Assembly: GCA_041736915.1 (NCBI GenBank)
Contig: JBGSST010000142.1
Location: 1-5,477, forward strand
Origin: JBGSST01 sp041736915
GTDB lineage: Bacteria > Bdellovibrionota > FAC87 > UBA2466
Length of the DNA stretch: 5,477 nucleotides
Direction: 5' to 3'
Below, piece by piece: positions 1 to 5,477 of this stretch. Under the pieces are notes generated by a model, which worked only from the letters and a program-made list of their open reading frames with translations, had not been told where the DNA came from and made no database searches. Position numbers and translations under genes: made by a program. Each line of letters opens with the position of its first letter. Position 1 is the stretch's first letter.

Positions 1-895
1 GGCCCAGCAGCTTCAGCGTGGTGTTGGGGTCGGCATTGGAAACGACGACCTTGGCGGAAATCTTCTCGCCGGACTCGAGCATTACGCCTTCTCCGGGAAG
101 GATCTTGGCCACCGGAGTTTCGGTCGCAATCTCCACGCCCAAACGGCGCGCGATATCGGCCAATAGGAACGACACCGTTCCCATGCCGCCCTTCACGTAA
201 CCCCACGTTCCCGGCTGGCCATCCATGCGGCCGGAGGCGTGGTGAAAATGCACCGATGCCGTTCCCTTTTGGAATGGGCTCGCCTTCGTGCCAATCACCC
301 CTTGCCCCATGTAGGCCAGGTGCATCCGCTCGTCGTCGAAAAACTTTTCGAGCAGCTCGTTCATCGACCAGTCGAAGAGCAGGGCCCGCGCTTCGCTATC
401 CCCCTTCAAACGATCCTCGATCGTTTCCAAAGTTGGCGGCGGCCCCAGCCACAAGTCGCCATCCCCCTCGGGACGGATCTTGTCGCGCAGGCGGCGTTTC
501 AAAGCGCCGAACGCTTTCCAGCCGGCCACGTCGCCGGGAGAAAACTTACGAATCTCTTCCTCGCACCGTTCATCGTCGTTCCAAAGCTGCAACGAGCTGC
601 CGTCGTCGAAGGGAACGAACATGCCGCCCTCGGCCGGAAACCACGTGAAGCCGGCTTCCTTTAAGCCCAGCTCGGTAATGACTTTGGGGTGAAGCAACCC
701 CACCACGTACGCGCAGGGCGACATGCGGATGCCCGGAAGCACCTCTTCGAGCGTGCACGCTCCACCCACCACTTGTCTGGCTTCCAGCACCAGTACACGC
801 TTTCCGGCCTTGGCCAAGTACGACGCGGCGGTTAAACCGTTGTGGCCGGCGCCCACGACAATCGCGTCAAAGTTCCCCGAAAATTTACGTGTCAT
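1..895 (-). CDS. Phytoene desaturase/PYROXD2-like FAD-dependent oxidoreductase, N-terminal part
   Basis: A flavoprotein of the amine-oxidase/phytoene-desaturase superfamily; 298 codons are present and the C-terminus lies beyond the left edge. The reading frame is open from ATG at 895-893 to base 2. The N-terminus carries a Rossmann dinucleotide-binding motif, GAGHNG at residues 15-20, followed by the ribose-binding acid E38 in LVLEA and the GG pair of VVGGAC (43-47). The stretch GTWGYVKGGMGTVSFLLADI (about 229-248), then GVEI and VAKI, is typical of the PYROXD2/CrtI-like group, as is VVSNADPNTT (283-292) at the second FAD-contact region. Family members are usually about 500-550 residues, so roughly 60 percent is seen. 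They oxidise or desaturate hydrophobic substrates, or are uncharacterised; the substrate here is unknown. No Shine-Dalgarno precedes the ATG. The gene is divergent from the GMC operon with 53 bp between. Family call is secure; carotenoid function is not implied. Confidence 0.93.
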   Translation of the reverse strand, partial: MTRKFSGNFDAIVVGAGHNGLTAASYLAKAGKRVLVLEARQVVGGACTLEEVLPGIRMSPCAYVVGLLHPKVITELGLKEAGFTWFPAEGGMFVPFDDGSSLQLWNDDERCEEEIRKFSPGDVAGWKAFGALKRRLRDKIRPEGDGDLWLGPPPTLETIEDRLKGDSEARALLFDWSMNELLEKFFDDERMHLAYMGQGVIGTKASPFQKGTASVHFHHASGRMDGQPGTWGYVKGGMGTVSFLLADIARRLGVEIATETPVAKILPGEGVMLESGEKISAKVVVSNADPNTTLKLLG

Positions 896-903
896 GAGGG
901 GCG

Positions 904-932
904 AAGCTAGCCTGGCGTGAAATTCCCGTCAC
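904..932 (-). promoter_or_regulatory. Candidate promoter of the phytoene-desaturase-like gene
   Basis: Read on the minus strand, GTGACG (932-927) matches the -35 consensus TTGACA at 4 of 6 bases. It is followed after exactly 17 bp by TAGCTT (909-904), which matches TATAAT at 3 of 6, including the key first, second and last positions. Only 8 bp separate the -10 from the ATG at 895, so transcription would start within a base or two of the start codon. This is a by-eye prediction. Confidence 0.35.
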
Positions 933-935
933 GGG
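925..935. promoter_or_regulatory. Small inverted repeat between divergent promoters, possible operator
   Basis: CCCGT-C-ACGGG is a perfect 5-bp dyad with a one-base centre. It overlaps the proposed -35 box of the leftward gene and ends one base before the TATAAT of the rightward gene, so a protein bound here could affect both. It is short and could be chance; no regulator gene is visible in the window. Confidence 0.25.
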
Positions 936-936
936 G

Positions 937-942
937 TATAAT
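937..942 (+). promoter_or_regulatory. Perfect TATAAT -10 element, probably giving a leaderless GMC transcript
   Basis: TATAAT lies 6 bp before the ATG at 949, so the expected start of transcription (about 7 bp after the -10) falls on the start codon. There is no Shine-Dalgarno in the preceding bases, which fits a leaderless mRNA. No good -35 is seen at 17-18 bp spacing (GGCGTG or TGGCGT), which is acceptable for a strong -10 or for a sigma factor with a different -35. Confidence 0.55.
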
Positions 943-948
943 TCCGCC

Positions 949-2388
949 ATGCCGCTAGAGCCAACTCTGTTTGACGCCGTGATTATCGGCTCGGGCCCTT
1001 CCGGTTCCTTCATCGCCAAAGAGCTGGTTTCGGCGGGCTGGCGGTGCCTGATGCTCGAGGCCGGCGAGTGGCTGGACCGCACGACGTATCCTTTGGACGA
1101 GATCGACGGCAATGGCCGGCTCTACTGGGGCGGCGGCATCGAGCTGAATCACGACGCCACGCTGGGCTTGCTCCGTCCCAAGGTCGTGGGTGGCGGCTCG
1201 ATCGTAAATCAAGCGCTTTTGGATCGCTTCGACGATATCGCGCTGAACGACTGGCAAAAAATTTCGGGTAGTCCCGCCTTTTCCTCCGCCAAATTCGGAC
1301 CCCACTACGAGAAGGCGGAAGGGGAGTTGTCCATCCAGGAGATTCCCAAGGAAGCGTGGAATCGAAATTCGCGGATCTTCGAAGAGGGGTTCGCCAAGAA
1401 CGGCTTCAAGTGCAAGCCGCTGAAGCGCGGGCAAAAAGACTGCGCCTGGAGCGAGGGCAATGACTGTATCGAGTGTTTGAACGGCTGCCGCCGCGACAGC
1501 AAACAGAGCATGCCGGTAACCGTTTTGAAACGCGCGATCGGGCTGGGCTTGAAGCTGATTCCCAACTTTGAAGCCTCGCGCATCGAAGAAAAAACGGACG
1601 AAATCTGGATCTCCGGCACCTTCCGCGACGGCCGTGAAGAAACTTTTCGCGGCCGCACCGTCGTGATGGCCGCGGGCGCCATCGGCAACACGAAGCTGCT
1701 TTGGCGTTCGGGCTACCACAATAAGCTGCCGCACTTGGGAAAGGGTTTTTTCAGCCACCCCCAGCTGATGACCTTTGCCCGTTACGATGAGCCGGTGGAT
1801 GCGTTTCGCGGGCCGTTCCAAACGCTGAAGTCCGACGATATTCGCTTTCGCGAGGGCGGCTTCAAACTCGAGAACGTGTTCGCGCCGCCCGTGGGGCTAG
1901 CCATGCTGTGCCCCTACACCGGCGCAAAGCATCATGAGTGGATGCAAAGCGTGCGCAATCTGGCCTGCATCGAAGTGGCGATTCGTGACGTGACGCCCGG
2001 GCAAATGGGATTCAATCGCAACGGCAAGTTCGTCATTCGGAAAGGGATGGACGCCGAGGATCGCAAACGGATGGAAGCGGGGGTGAAAGCCATTCGCCAG
2101 ATATACGAGAGCACGGGCGCCAAAGAGGTCTGGATCGGCGACACCGCAATTGGTCTCCACCTGATGGGCGGCTGCGCCGTGGGCAATAGTGCCGCCGACT
2201 CGGTGGTAGACCATCGTTTTCGCTTGCACGGTTTTCCCCGCATTCGCGTGGCGGACTCGAGCGTGTTTCCGTCGGCGCCGGGAATCAATCCGTCACTTTC
2301 GATCATGGCCATGTCCATTCTCGCCGCCGCGGACTGGATCGCCGAAGGCAAAGACGTAAAATCGGAGGCGCGGGTTGTCGCTAACTAG
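949..2388 (+). CDS. GMC-family FAD-dependent oxidoreductase with cysteine cluster
   Basis: A 479-residue glucose-methanol-choline (GMC) flavoenzyme. GMC enzymes oxidise alcohols or sugars by hydride transfer to FAD. The N-terminal FAD motif is GSGPSG (14-19) with ribose-binding E37 in LEAGE; VVGGGSIVNQ (79-88) is the GMC signature contacting FAD; AAGAIGNTKLL (241-251) is the second FAD-domain strand. The C-terminal active site is visible as HLMGGCAVG (404-412), where H404 is the probable catalytic base, and SSVFPSAPGINPSLSIMAMS (437-456), where N447 is the partner residue in the long-chain alcohol oxidase/cholesterol-oxidase-like branch. A cysteine cluster (C165, C173, C176, C180, plus C155) lies between the FAD halves; related proteins carry such cysteines, and in the Burkholderia FAD-glucose dehydrogenase three of them hold a 3Fe-4S cluster. 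No signal peptide or Tat motif is seen, so it is probably cytoplasmic or bound through its partner. First gene of a three-gene operon; substrate unknown. Confidence 0.93.
   Translation: MPLEPTLFDAVIIGSGPSGSFIAKELVSAGWRCLMLEAGEWLDRTTYPLDEIDGNGRLYWGGGIELNHDATLGLLRPKVVGGGSIVNQALLDRFDDIALNDWQKISGSPAFSSAKFGPHYEKAEGELSIQEIPKEAWNRNSRIFEEGFAKNGFKCKPLKRGQKDCAWSEGNDCIECLNGCRRDSKQSMPVTVLKRAIGLGLKLIPNFEASRIEEKTDEIWISGTFRDGREETFRGRTVVMAAGAIGNTKLLWRSGYHNKLPHLGKGFFSHPQLMTFARYDEPVDAFRGPFQTLKSDDIRFREGGFKLENVFAPPVGLAMLCPYTGAKHHEWMQSVRNLACIEVAIRDVTPGQMGFNRNGKFVIRKGMDAEDRKRMEAGVKAIRQIYESTGAKEVWIGDTAIGLHLMGGCAVGNSAADSVVDHRFRLHGFPRIRVADSSVFPSAPGINPSLSIMAMSILAAADWIAEGKDVKSEARVVAN
2364..2368 (+). promoter_or_regulatory. 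Shine-Dalgarno GGAGG that fixes a TTG start
   Basis: GGAGG lies inside the last codons of the GMC gene, six bases before TTG at 2375. The next ATG in that frame is not until codon 54, in the middle of the conserved-looking region, so this site decides the start of the small downstream gene. Confidence 0.75.
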
Positions 2389-2749
2389 CACGCAGAAAAA
2401 AGGAATCGAGAAGCTGGGGCAAACCCTTTGTCCAGGAAACGCCACGCTGCCTTCATTCGCGAGCTCGGGCGTGATTGCCCAAGCCGATCGTTGCTTCGCC
2501 CATCTCACCCCCGACGATCAGGAGGGGCTGGGAATGTTACTGCAGGTGCTGGGGTTCTTACCGGCATTTTTTGCCCGCCTCGTGCTGAAGCTCGCCGGCA
2601 CGGCTAATAGCTGGCCCGCGTTCGCCGCCCCCACGTTGCGCCTTCTGCAGGTTGGACTAAAGGGTTTCGTTTACAGCCTGTACTACTCCGACGAGCGCGT
2701 ACGATCGCTGCTCGGGTGGAAAACCAGCATCACGGGCGTTTGCAAGTAA
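2375..2749 (+). CDS. Small GMC-partner protein (gluconate 2-dehydrogenase subunit 3-like / alcohol oxidase N-terminal-domain-like)
   Basis: A 124-residue protein starting at TTG (2375), overlapping the GMC gene by 14 bp and served by GGAGG six bases upstream. It has a helical look: QKKGIEKLGQTLCPG near the start, a hydrophobic helix at about 53-73 (MLLQVLGFLPAFFARLVLKLAG), and a C-terminal YYSDERVRSLLGWKTSI (103-119). That last segment resembles the 'tyy.d..Vr..lGY' end of the small helical domain that precedes the FAD domain in long-chain alcohol oxidases and that occurs as a separate small subunit in gluconate/fructose/glucose dehydrogenases. I infer that it binds the GMC product, perhaps stabilising it or attaching it to the membrane. 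It lacks the twin-arginine signal found on the small subunit of periplasmic relatives. The single hydrophobic stretch is followed by basic residues and is probably an amphipathic or buried helix rather than a certain transmembrane segment. Gene reality is secure from overlap and RBS; family assignment is moderate. Confidence 0.8.
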   Translation: MSLTSTQKKGIEKLGQTLCPGNATLPSFASSGVIAQADRCFAHLTPDDQEGLGMLLQVLGFLPAFFARLVLKLAGTANSWPAFAAPTLRLLQVGLKGFVYSLYYSDERVRSLLGWKTSITGVCK

Positions 2750-2754
2750 CCGGT

Positions 2755-3948
2755 ATGCATCACTACGAATCGCTACAGCGTTTGGTGGGAAACGAGCCGG
2801 GCCCTTCTTTCTGGGTCGACATGGACGCCCTCGACCGCAATCTGGATCGCGTGGTCAATGCCGCCCGCTCGGCGAATAAAACGGTAAGGATCGCGACCAA
2901 ATCGATCCGTGTTCCATTTTTGATCCGCTACCTGCGCGAGCACGGGCAGGGAGTTTTGCGGGGGCTGATGTGTTACACGGCGGCCGAGGCGCGAGCGCTG
3001 GCCGCATTGGGGGAAGACGACTTACTCGTCGCCTATCCCTGCGTCGATGCCGACGAACTGCGCGCTTTGGCCAAGCTGCATGGCGAAGGGCTGAAAGTTT
3101 CGCTCGTGGTCGACGAGAAAGCTCACCTCGACGCAATCGAAGCGGCGCTGCCGGCGGACGCGAAGTTACCCGTGTGTATCGACGTGGACGTGAGCTACCG
3201 GGTGGCGGGCCGTCACCTGGGCGTGCGGCGATCGCCGATTACCGATCTCGAAAAGTACCAGGCCTTCGTGCGCCAGGTGCAGGCGTGCTCCAAGGCGAGG
3301 CTGGTTGGCGTGATGGCCTACGAGGCGCAGATCGCCGGGCTTACCGACTCGAGCCCGTACCGCCGGCTTATGAACTACGTGGCGTGGTGGTTAAAGCAGC
3401 TGAGCCGCACGGATGTAGAGCGGCGCCGGCGGGAGATCTCCGAGTGGACGAAGGAGCAGGGGATTACGCTCGAGTTTTTCAACGGCGGCGGCTCGGGTTC
3501 ATTGAGCGAAAGCGCGTACGATTCCGCCCTCACCGAAGTCGCCGTGGGCTCGGGATTTCTGCAGAGCCACCTCTTCGACTACTACCGGGTGAACCGCAAC
3601 GAGCCGGCGTCGTTTTTCATGCTACGGGTGACGCGCATTCCCGCCGTGGGATTCGTTACGTGCCACGGCGGCGGCTTCGTCGCGAGCGGGGCGCCGGGCT
3701 GGGAAAAATGCCCGCGCGTCTATCAGCCGAAGGGGCTTACGCCGTTGCCCGACGAGGGATTCGGCGAGGTGCAGTCGCCCTTTGCGATCGATGAAGGGGC
3801 GCCCCAGCCCAAGGTGGGCGACCCGGTGTTCCTACGCAGCGCCAAGGCCGGAGAAATCGCCGAGTACTTCAGCCACTACAACCTCTACCGGGGTGAAAAC
3901 CTCTGGCAGAAGGTGCCGACTTACCGCGGTGCTGGAATCAAAGCCTGA
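2755..3948 (+). CDS. PLP-dependent amino acid deaminase/aldolase (alanine racemase/D-threonine aldolase fold)
   Basis: A fold-type III PLP enzyme of 397 residues. The ATG at 2755, 5 bp after the stop of the small gene, is preferred. An in-frame GTG at 2716 would add 13 residues overlapping the previous gene, but the family begins with a YxxLxxxVGxxPxxFWVDMDALDxN-like segment, which fits the ATG. Visible features: FWVDMDALDRNL (19-30), VRIATKSIR (44-52) with K49 as the expected PLP Schiff-base lysine, GLMCYTAAEA (70-79), LLVAYPCVD (90-98), GVMAYEAQIAG (185-195), the phosphate-binding glycine loop NGGGSGSL (243-250), CHGGGFVASG (303-312), and the C-terminal RSAKAGEIAEYF (361-372) and VPTYRGAG (387-394). 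Relatives cleave beta-hydroxy amino acids or deaminate D-amino acids, but this subgroup is mostly uncharacterised. As I recall, relatives carry His where S362 sits (RHAKAGE), so the C-terminal ligand site may be altered. No Shine-Dalgarno is evident; translation is probably coupled to the upstream gene. Cytoplasmic, third gene of the operon. Confidence 0.9.
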   Translation: MHHYESLQRLVGNEPGPSFWVDMDALDRNLDRVVNAARSANKTVRIATKSIRVPFLIRYLREHGQGVLRGLMCYTAAEARALAALGEDDLLVAYPCVDADELRALAKLHGEGLKVSLVVDEKAHLDAIEAALPADAKLPVCIDVDVSYRVAGRHLGVRRSPITDLEKYQAFVRQVQACSKARLVGVMAYEAQIAGLTDSSPYRRLMNYVAWWLKQLSRTDVERRRREISEWTKEQGITLEFFNGGGSGSLSESAYDSALTEVAVGSGFLQSHLFDYYRVNRNEPASFFMLRVTRIPAVGFVTCHGGGFVASGAPGWEKCPRVYQPKGLTPLPDEGFGEVQSPFAIDEGAPQPKVGDPVFLRSAKAGEIAEYFSHYNLYRGENLWQKVPTYRGAGIKA

Positions 3949-5392
3949 GGTCCGCCGGCTTTGCAGGTAAGTGCGCAAGGCCGGACTCTTGATATTCTTC
4001 GTCCGTGTTTACGTGCCACAAACCTTTCGGCAATTCATAGCGAATCAGGTTGGCCGTCAGAATTCCCATGAGCAAGGAATGGTCTTGGTTGTTGTACTTG
4101 AACGAACCGTAGCGGCCGATCGCGGAAAGGTTTTCGATGGAGTCCACGAACTCGCGAATCGGTGCGAGCTTTAGCCGATACCCTACCTCGTAAACGGGAT
4201 AGCTGCGCCGCAGTCGCTCGACGTGAGTGCGTACCAACGCAAGACTATCCGGAAGAGGAAAAAGACGGTGAAGCTCTCGTTTGGCGAGCTCACCCAGCTC
4301 GTGATCGCTTTGCGACCAGAGCGGATCCTCGTCAAAACACCAAAACTCCAGACAGAGAATGGAGTTTGCTTGCCCGTTCCGTAGGGTAGGGCACCAGTTC
4401 GCGAAGTTGGTTATGCGGCCATGCCGTACCTCGTCGGAGTTGATGTACAGCCAGTTGTCCGGAAAAATGGGGTCTACTCCGACGTCTACGTAAACCAAGA
4501 TCGTGTTGCGGAAACGAAGGCTCGCTGCGGCGTCCTTTACCTCGGGCGGTGTCACGCCGATTCCCTTCACCAGTTCGGTGATCGGCATGGTGGAGACGAC
4601 GTAGTCCGCGTGAAGTCGGGTACCGTCGACGAGCTCCACGCCGGTAGCCCGGTAGCCACTGTCGGTCGGTTCCACTAGCACGCGCCGGACCGGCGAGTTT
4701 CGTTGCACTCGGCCACCTTGTTGCACGATGCGTTTGGCCATCTCTTCGTACACCGCGCCGGCTCCGCCGTGGGGGTATTGAAACACATCGGCCAACGTCC
4801 GGTGGGTTCCTTTTCGGGGCAGTACCGCAGCCTTAATGGCTTCCCATAACGACAGCTTGCGAATGCGCTGGGCGGCCCAATCGGCGTCTATCCGATCGCA
4901 AGGCACCCCCCATAGTTTCTCCGTGTAGCCGCGGAAAAATATGTCAAAGAGGCGTTCGCCAAAGCGGCTAACCACCCAGCCTTTGAATCGAGTTCTGTCG
5001 TGCCATTTCAGCTTAGCGAAAAGGTAACTGCCGAGACAGCTTATCAACGCCCGTGGCGATAAATTAGTTAATACGTTCGCGGGGCGAAGCGGGTAATCGA
5101 AAAAGCGGCCGCCGTAAAAGATGCGGGTCTTACGATTCACCAGCGTGTACCGGCCGGCCGTGACTTCCGCCCACAGATCTTGCACGAGTTCGTTCGTCGT
5201 AAAAAAACGGTGGGGCCCTAGGTCCACCGTTTGTCCCCACAACGAGAAGCTTCGCGAAAACCCGCCGACGTACGGCGAGGCCTCGAGCACGTGCACGTCG
5301 AAGTGCGGGTCACCCAAACGGTAAGCCGCTGCCAGCCCCGCGGGCCCTCCGCCAATGATCAGCACCGTTTTTTGGGGCGCGCGGCCTGGCAT
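3938..5392 (-). CDS. UDP-galactopyranose mutase/protoporphyrinogen oxidase-like FAD protein
   Basis: A 484-residue NAD(P)/FAD-binding protein of the group that automated annotation labels FAD-dependent (amine) oxidoreductase or UDP-galactopyranose-mutase-like. From the ATG at 5392: Rossmann motif GGGPAG (14-19), E37 in VLEAS, GGFSR (43-47), DLGPHRFF (57-64), RIFYGGRFFDYPLRP (90-104), FGERLFDIFFRGYTEKLWGV (144-163), ADWAAQRI (170-177), the late substrate-domain SYPVYEVGY (397-405), and the C-terminal FAD contact GRYGSFKYNNQDHSLLMG (426-443). Relatives of similar length often sit in polysaccharide or glycan clusters, where sugar or lipid-sugar modification is suspected but unproven; here no glycosyltransferase is nearby. 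A GTG at 5431 is in frame but adds 13 residues (MCGRRVTCYHCPI) unlike the family, so the ATG is chosen. No Shine-Dalgarno is present. Its stop codon lies inside the convergent PLP gene, giving an 11-bp tail-to-tail overlap. Family secure, reaction unknown. Confidence 0.92.
   Translation of the reverse strand: MPGRAPQKTVLIIGGGPAGLAAAYRLGDPHFDVHVLEASPYVGGFSRSFSLWGQTVDLGPHRFFTTNELVQDLWAEVTAGRYTLVNRKTRIFYGGRFFDYPLRPANVLTNLSPRALISCLGSYLFAKLKWHDRTRFKGWVVSRFGERLFDIFFRGYTEKLWGVPCDRIDADWAAQRIRKLSLWEAIKAAVLPRKGTHRTLADVFQYPHGGAGAVYEEMAKRIVQQGGRVQRNSPVRRVLVEPTDSGYRATGVELVDGTRLHADYVVSTMPITELVKGIGVTPPEVKDAAASLRFRNTILVYVDVGVDPIFPDNWLYINSDEVRHGRITNFANWCPTLRNGQANSILCLEFWCFDEDPLWSQSDHELGELAKRELHRLFPLPDSLALVRTHVERLRRSYPVYEVGYRLKLAPIREFVDSIENLSAIGRYGSFKYNNQDHSLLMGILTANLIRYELPKGLWHVNTDEEYQESGLAHLPAKPADLRL
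3955..3984 (+). terminator. Candidate terminator hairpin for the three-gene operon, inside the convergent gene
   Basis: CCGGCTTTGC (3955-3964) pairs with GCAAGGCCGG (3975-3984) over 10 bp with one G-U wobble and a 10-base loop, starting 6 bases after the operon's last stop codon. The bases after it (ACTCTTGATATTCTTC) are pyrimidine-rich but lack a true T-run. It would act within the last codons of the minus-strand gene. The stem is convincing; its function as a terminator is not certain. Confidence 0.4.
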
Positions 5393-5401
5393 GATAGGGC
5401 A

Positions 5402-5407
5402 ATGATA
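5402..5407 (-). promoter_or_regulatory. Candidate -10 element of the UGM-like gene
   Basis: On the minus strand TATCAT (5 of 6 matches to TATAAT) ends 9 bp before the ATG at 5392, so the transcript would begin about 3 bases before the start codon, and no Shine-Dalgarno is present. No -35 is recognisable at 16-18 bp spacing. The same hexamer is repeated at 5396-5391, overlapping the start codon, so chance is possible. Confidence 0.35.
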
Positions 5408-5422
5408 GCACGTAACTCGCCT

Positions 5423-5448
5423 GCCACACACGTGGCGCGACGAGTCGC
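5423..5448. repeat. Two abutting inverted repeats upstream of the UGM-like gene
   Basis: GCCAC-ACAC-GTGGC (5423-5436) is a perfect 5-bp dyad with a 4-base centre. It is followed with no gap by GCGAC-GA-GTCGC (5437-5448), a perfect 5-bp dyad with a 2-base centre. They lie 16-41 bp upstream of the proposed -10, where the -35 and an activator or repressor would bind. Possible paired operator; not a terminator, because no T-run follows. Confidence 0.3.
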
Positions 5449-5477
5449 AAAAAGGGAGGGACTCCTTTTCTGCAGGG
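5449..5477 (-). other. Right-edge intergenic DNA with an imperfect A/T-ended hairpin
   Basis: AAAAGGGAG (5450-5458) can pair with CTCCTTTT (5462-5469) with one bulged G and a 3-base loop. Read on the minus strand it is followed by a TTTTT run (5453-5449), so it could weakly resemble a terminator for a minus-strand gene lying to the right. The loop is minimal and the stem is cut into by the T-run. No start codon or gene is seen in this end fragment. Confidence 0.2.

Noticed and set aside
239..664. Plus-strand open frames opposite the left-edge oxidoreductase
   Set aside because: The minus strand encodes continuous phytoene-desaturase-family motifs through this region; the plus-strand frames have no family features or ribosome sites.
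955..1821. 288-codon open frame on the minus strand opposite the GMC gene
   Set aside because: It lies entirely within a well-supported GMC gene, shows no recognisable motif, and its composition (many A, R, Q and G) is that expected of an antisense shadow in GC-rich DNA.
2716..2754. GTG at 2716 as start of the PLP gene
   Set aside because: It has no Shine-Dalgarno, overlaps the upstream gene by 34 bp and adds 13 residues that do not resemble the family N-terminus. The ATG at 2755 fits both spacing and family length.
2970..3794. 274-codon plus-strand open frame inside the PLP gene
   Set aside because: It is an arginine- and glycine-rich translation of the wrong frame, fully covered by a gene with clear PLP-enzyme motifs.
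3900..3937. Terminator for the minus-strand UGM-like gene after its stop
   Set aside because: No stem followed by a T-run is visible on the minus strand in the bases beyond the stop codon, which are coding DNA of the opposite gene.
5393..5431. GTG at 5431 as start of the UGM-like gene
   Set aside because: The 13 extra residues include two cysteines close together (C8, C11) but no conserved family feature, there is no ribosome site, and the family Rossmann strand begins just after the ATG at 5392.

Overview
The window is a compact bacterial segment, GC-rich by eye, with five protein-coding genes and almost no spare DNA. All five look intact except the first, which is cut by the left edge. No rRNA, tRNA, CRISPR array, insertion sequence or phage gene is visible. 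The lineage cannot be fixed from sequence alone. The protein families and moderately high GC would fit a Gram-negative environmental bacterium (a Myxococcota/Bdellovibrionota-like or Planctomycete/Acidobacterium-like lineage is possible), but this is a low-confidence guess.

Layout. Positions 1-895 (minus strand) hold the N-terminal 298 residues of a phytoene-desaturase/PYROXD2-like FAD oxidoreductase. A 53-bp divergent promoter region (896-948) separates it from a plus-strand three-gene operon. The operon encodes a GMC-family FAD oxidoreductase with a cysteine cluster (949-2388), a 124-residue protein resembling the small subunit or N-terminal domain that accompanies such enzymes (2375-2749, TTG start, overlapping the GMC gene), and a PLP-dependent amino acid deaminase/aldolase of the alanine-racemase/D-threonine-aldolase fold (2755-3948). 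Facing the operon, and overlapping its last gene by 11 bp at the 3' ends, is a minus-strand FAD protein of the UDP-galactopyranose-mutase/protoporphyrinogen-oxidase-like superfamily (3938-5392). The last 85 bp hold its presumed promoter and two abutting inverted repeats.

How the genes may work together. Three of the five products are separate kinds of flavoprotein and a fourth is a PLP enzyme, so the neighbourhood is oxidative small-molecule or lipid metabolism rather than defence or mobility. The tight spacing within the operon implies that the GMC enzyme and its small partner form a complex, with the PLP enzyme co-expressed. The actual substrates cannot be read from the sequence.

The most distinctive features are the translation and transcription signals. 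All three genes that begin a transcription unit lack a Shine-Dalgarno sequence and have a -10-like hexamer 6-9 bp before the start codon, the pattern of leaderless or nearly leaderless mRNAs. The internal TTG-started gene, in contrast, has a GGAGG at ideal spacing. I do not see an obviously new molecular system here; the best leads are the GMC/small-partner pair and the leaderless promoter arrangement.
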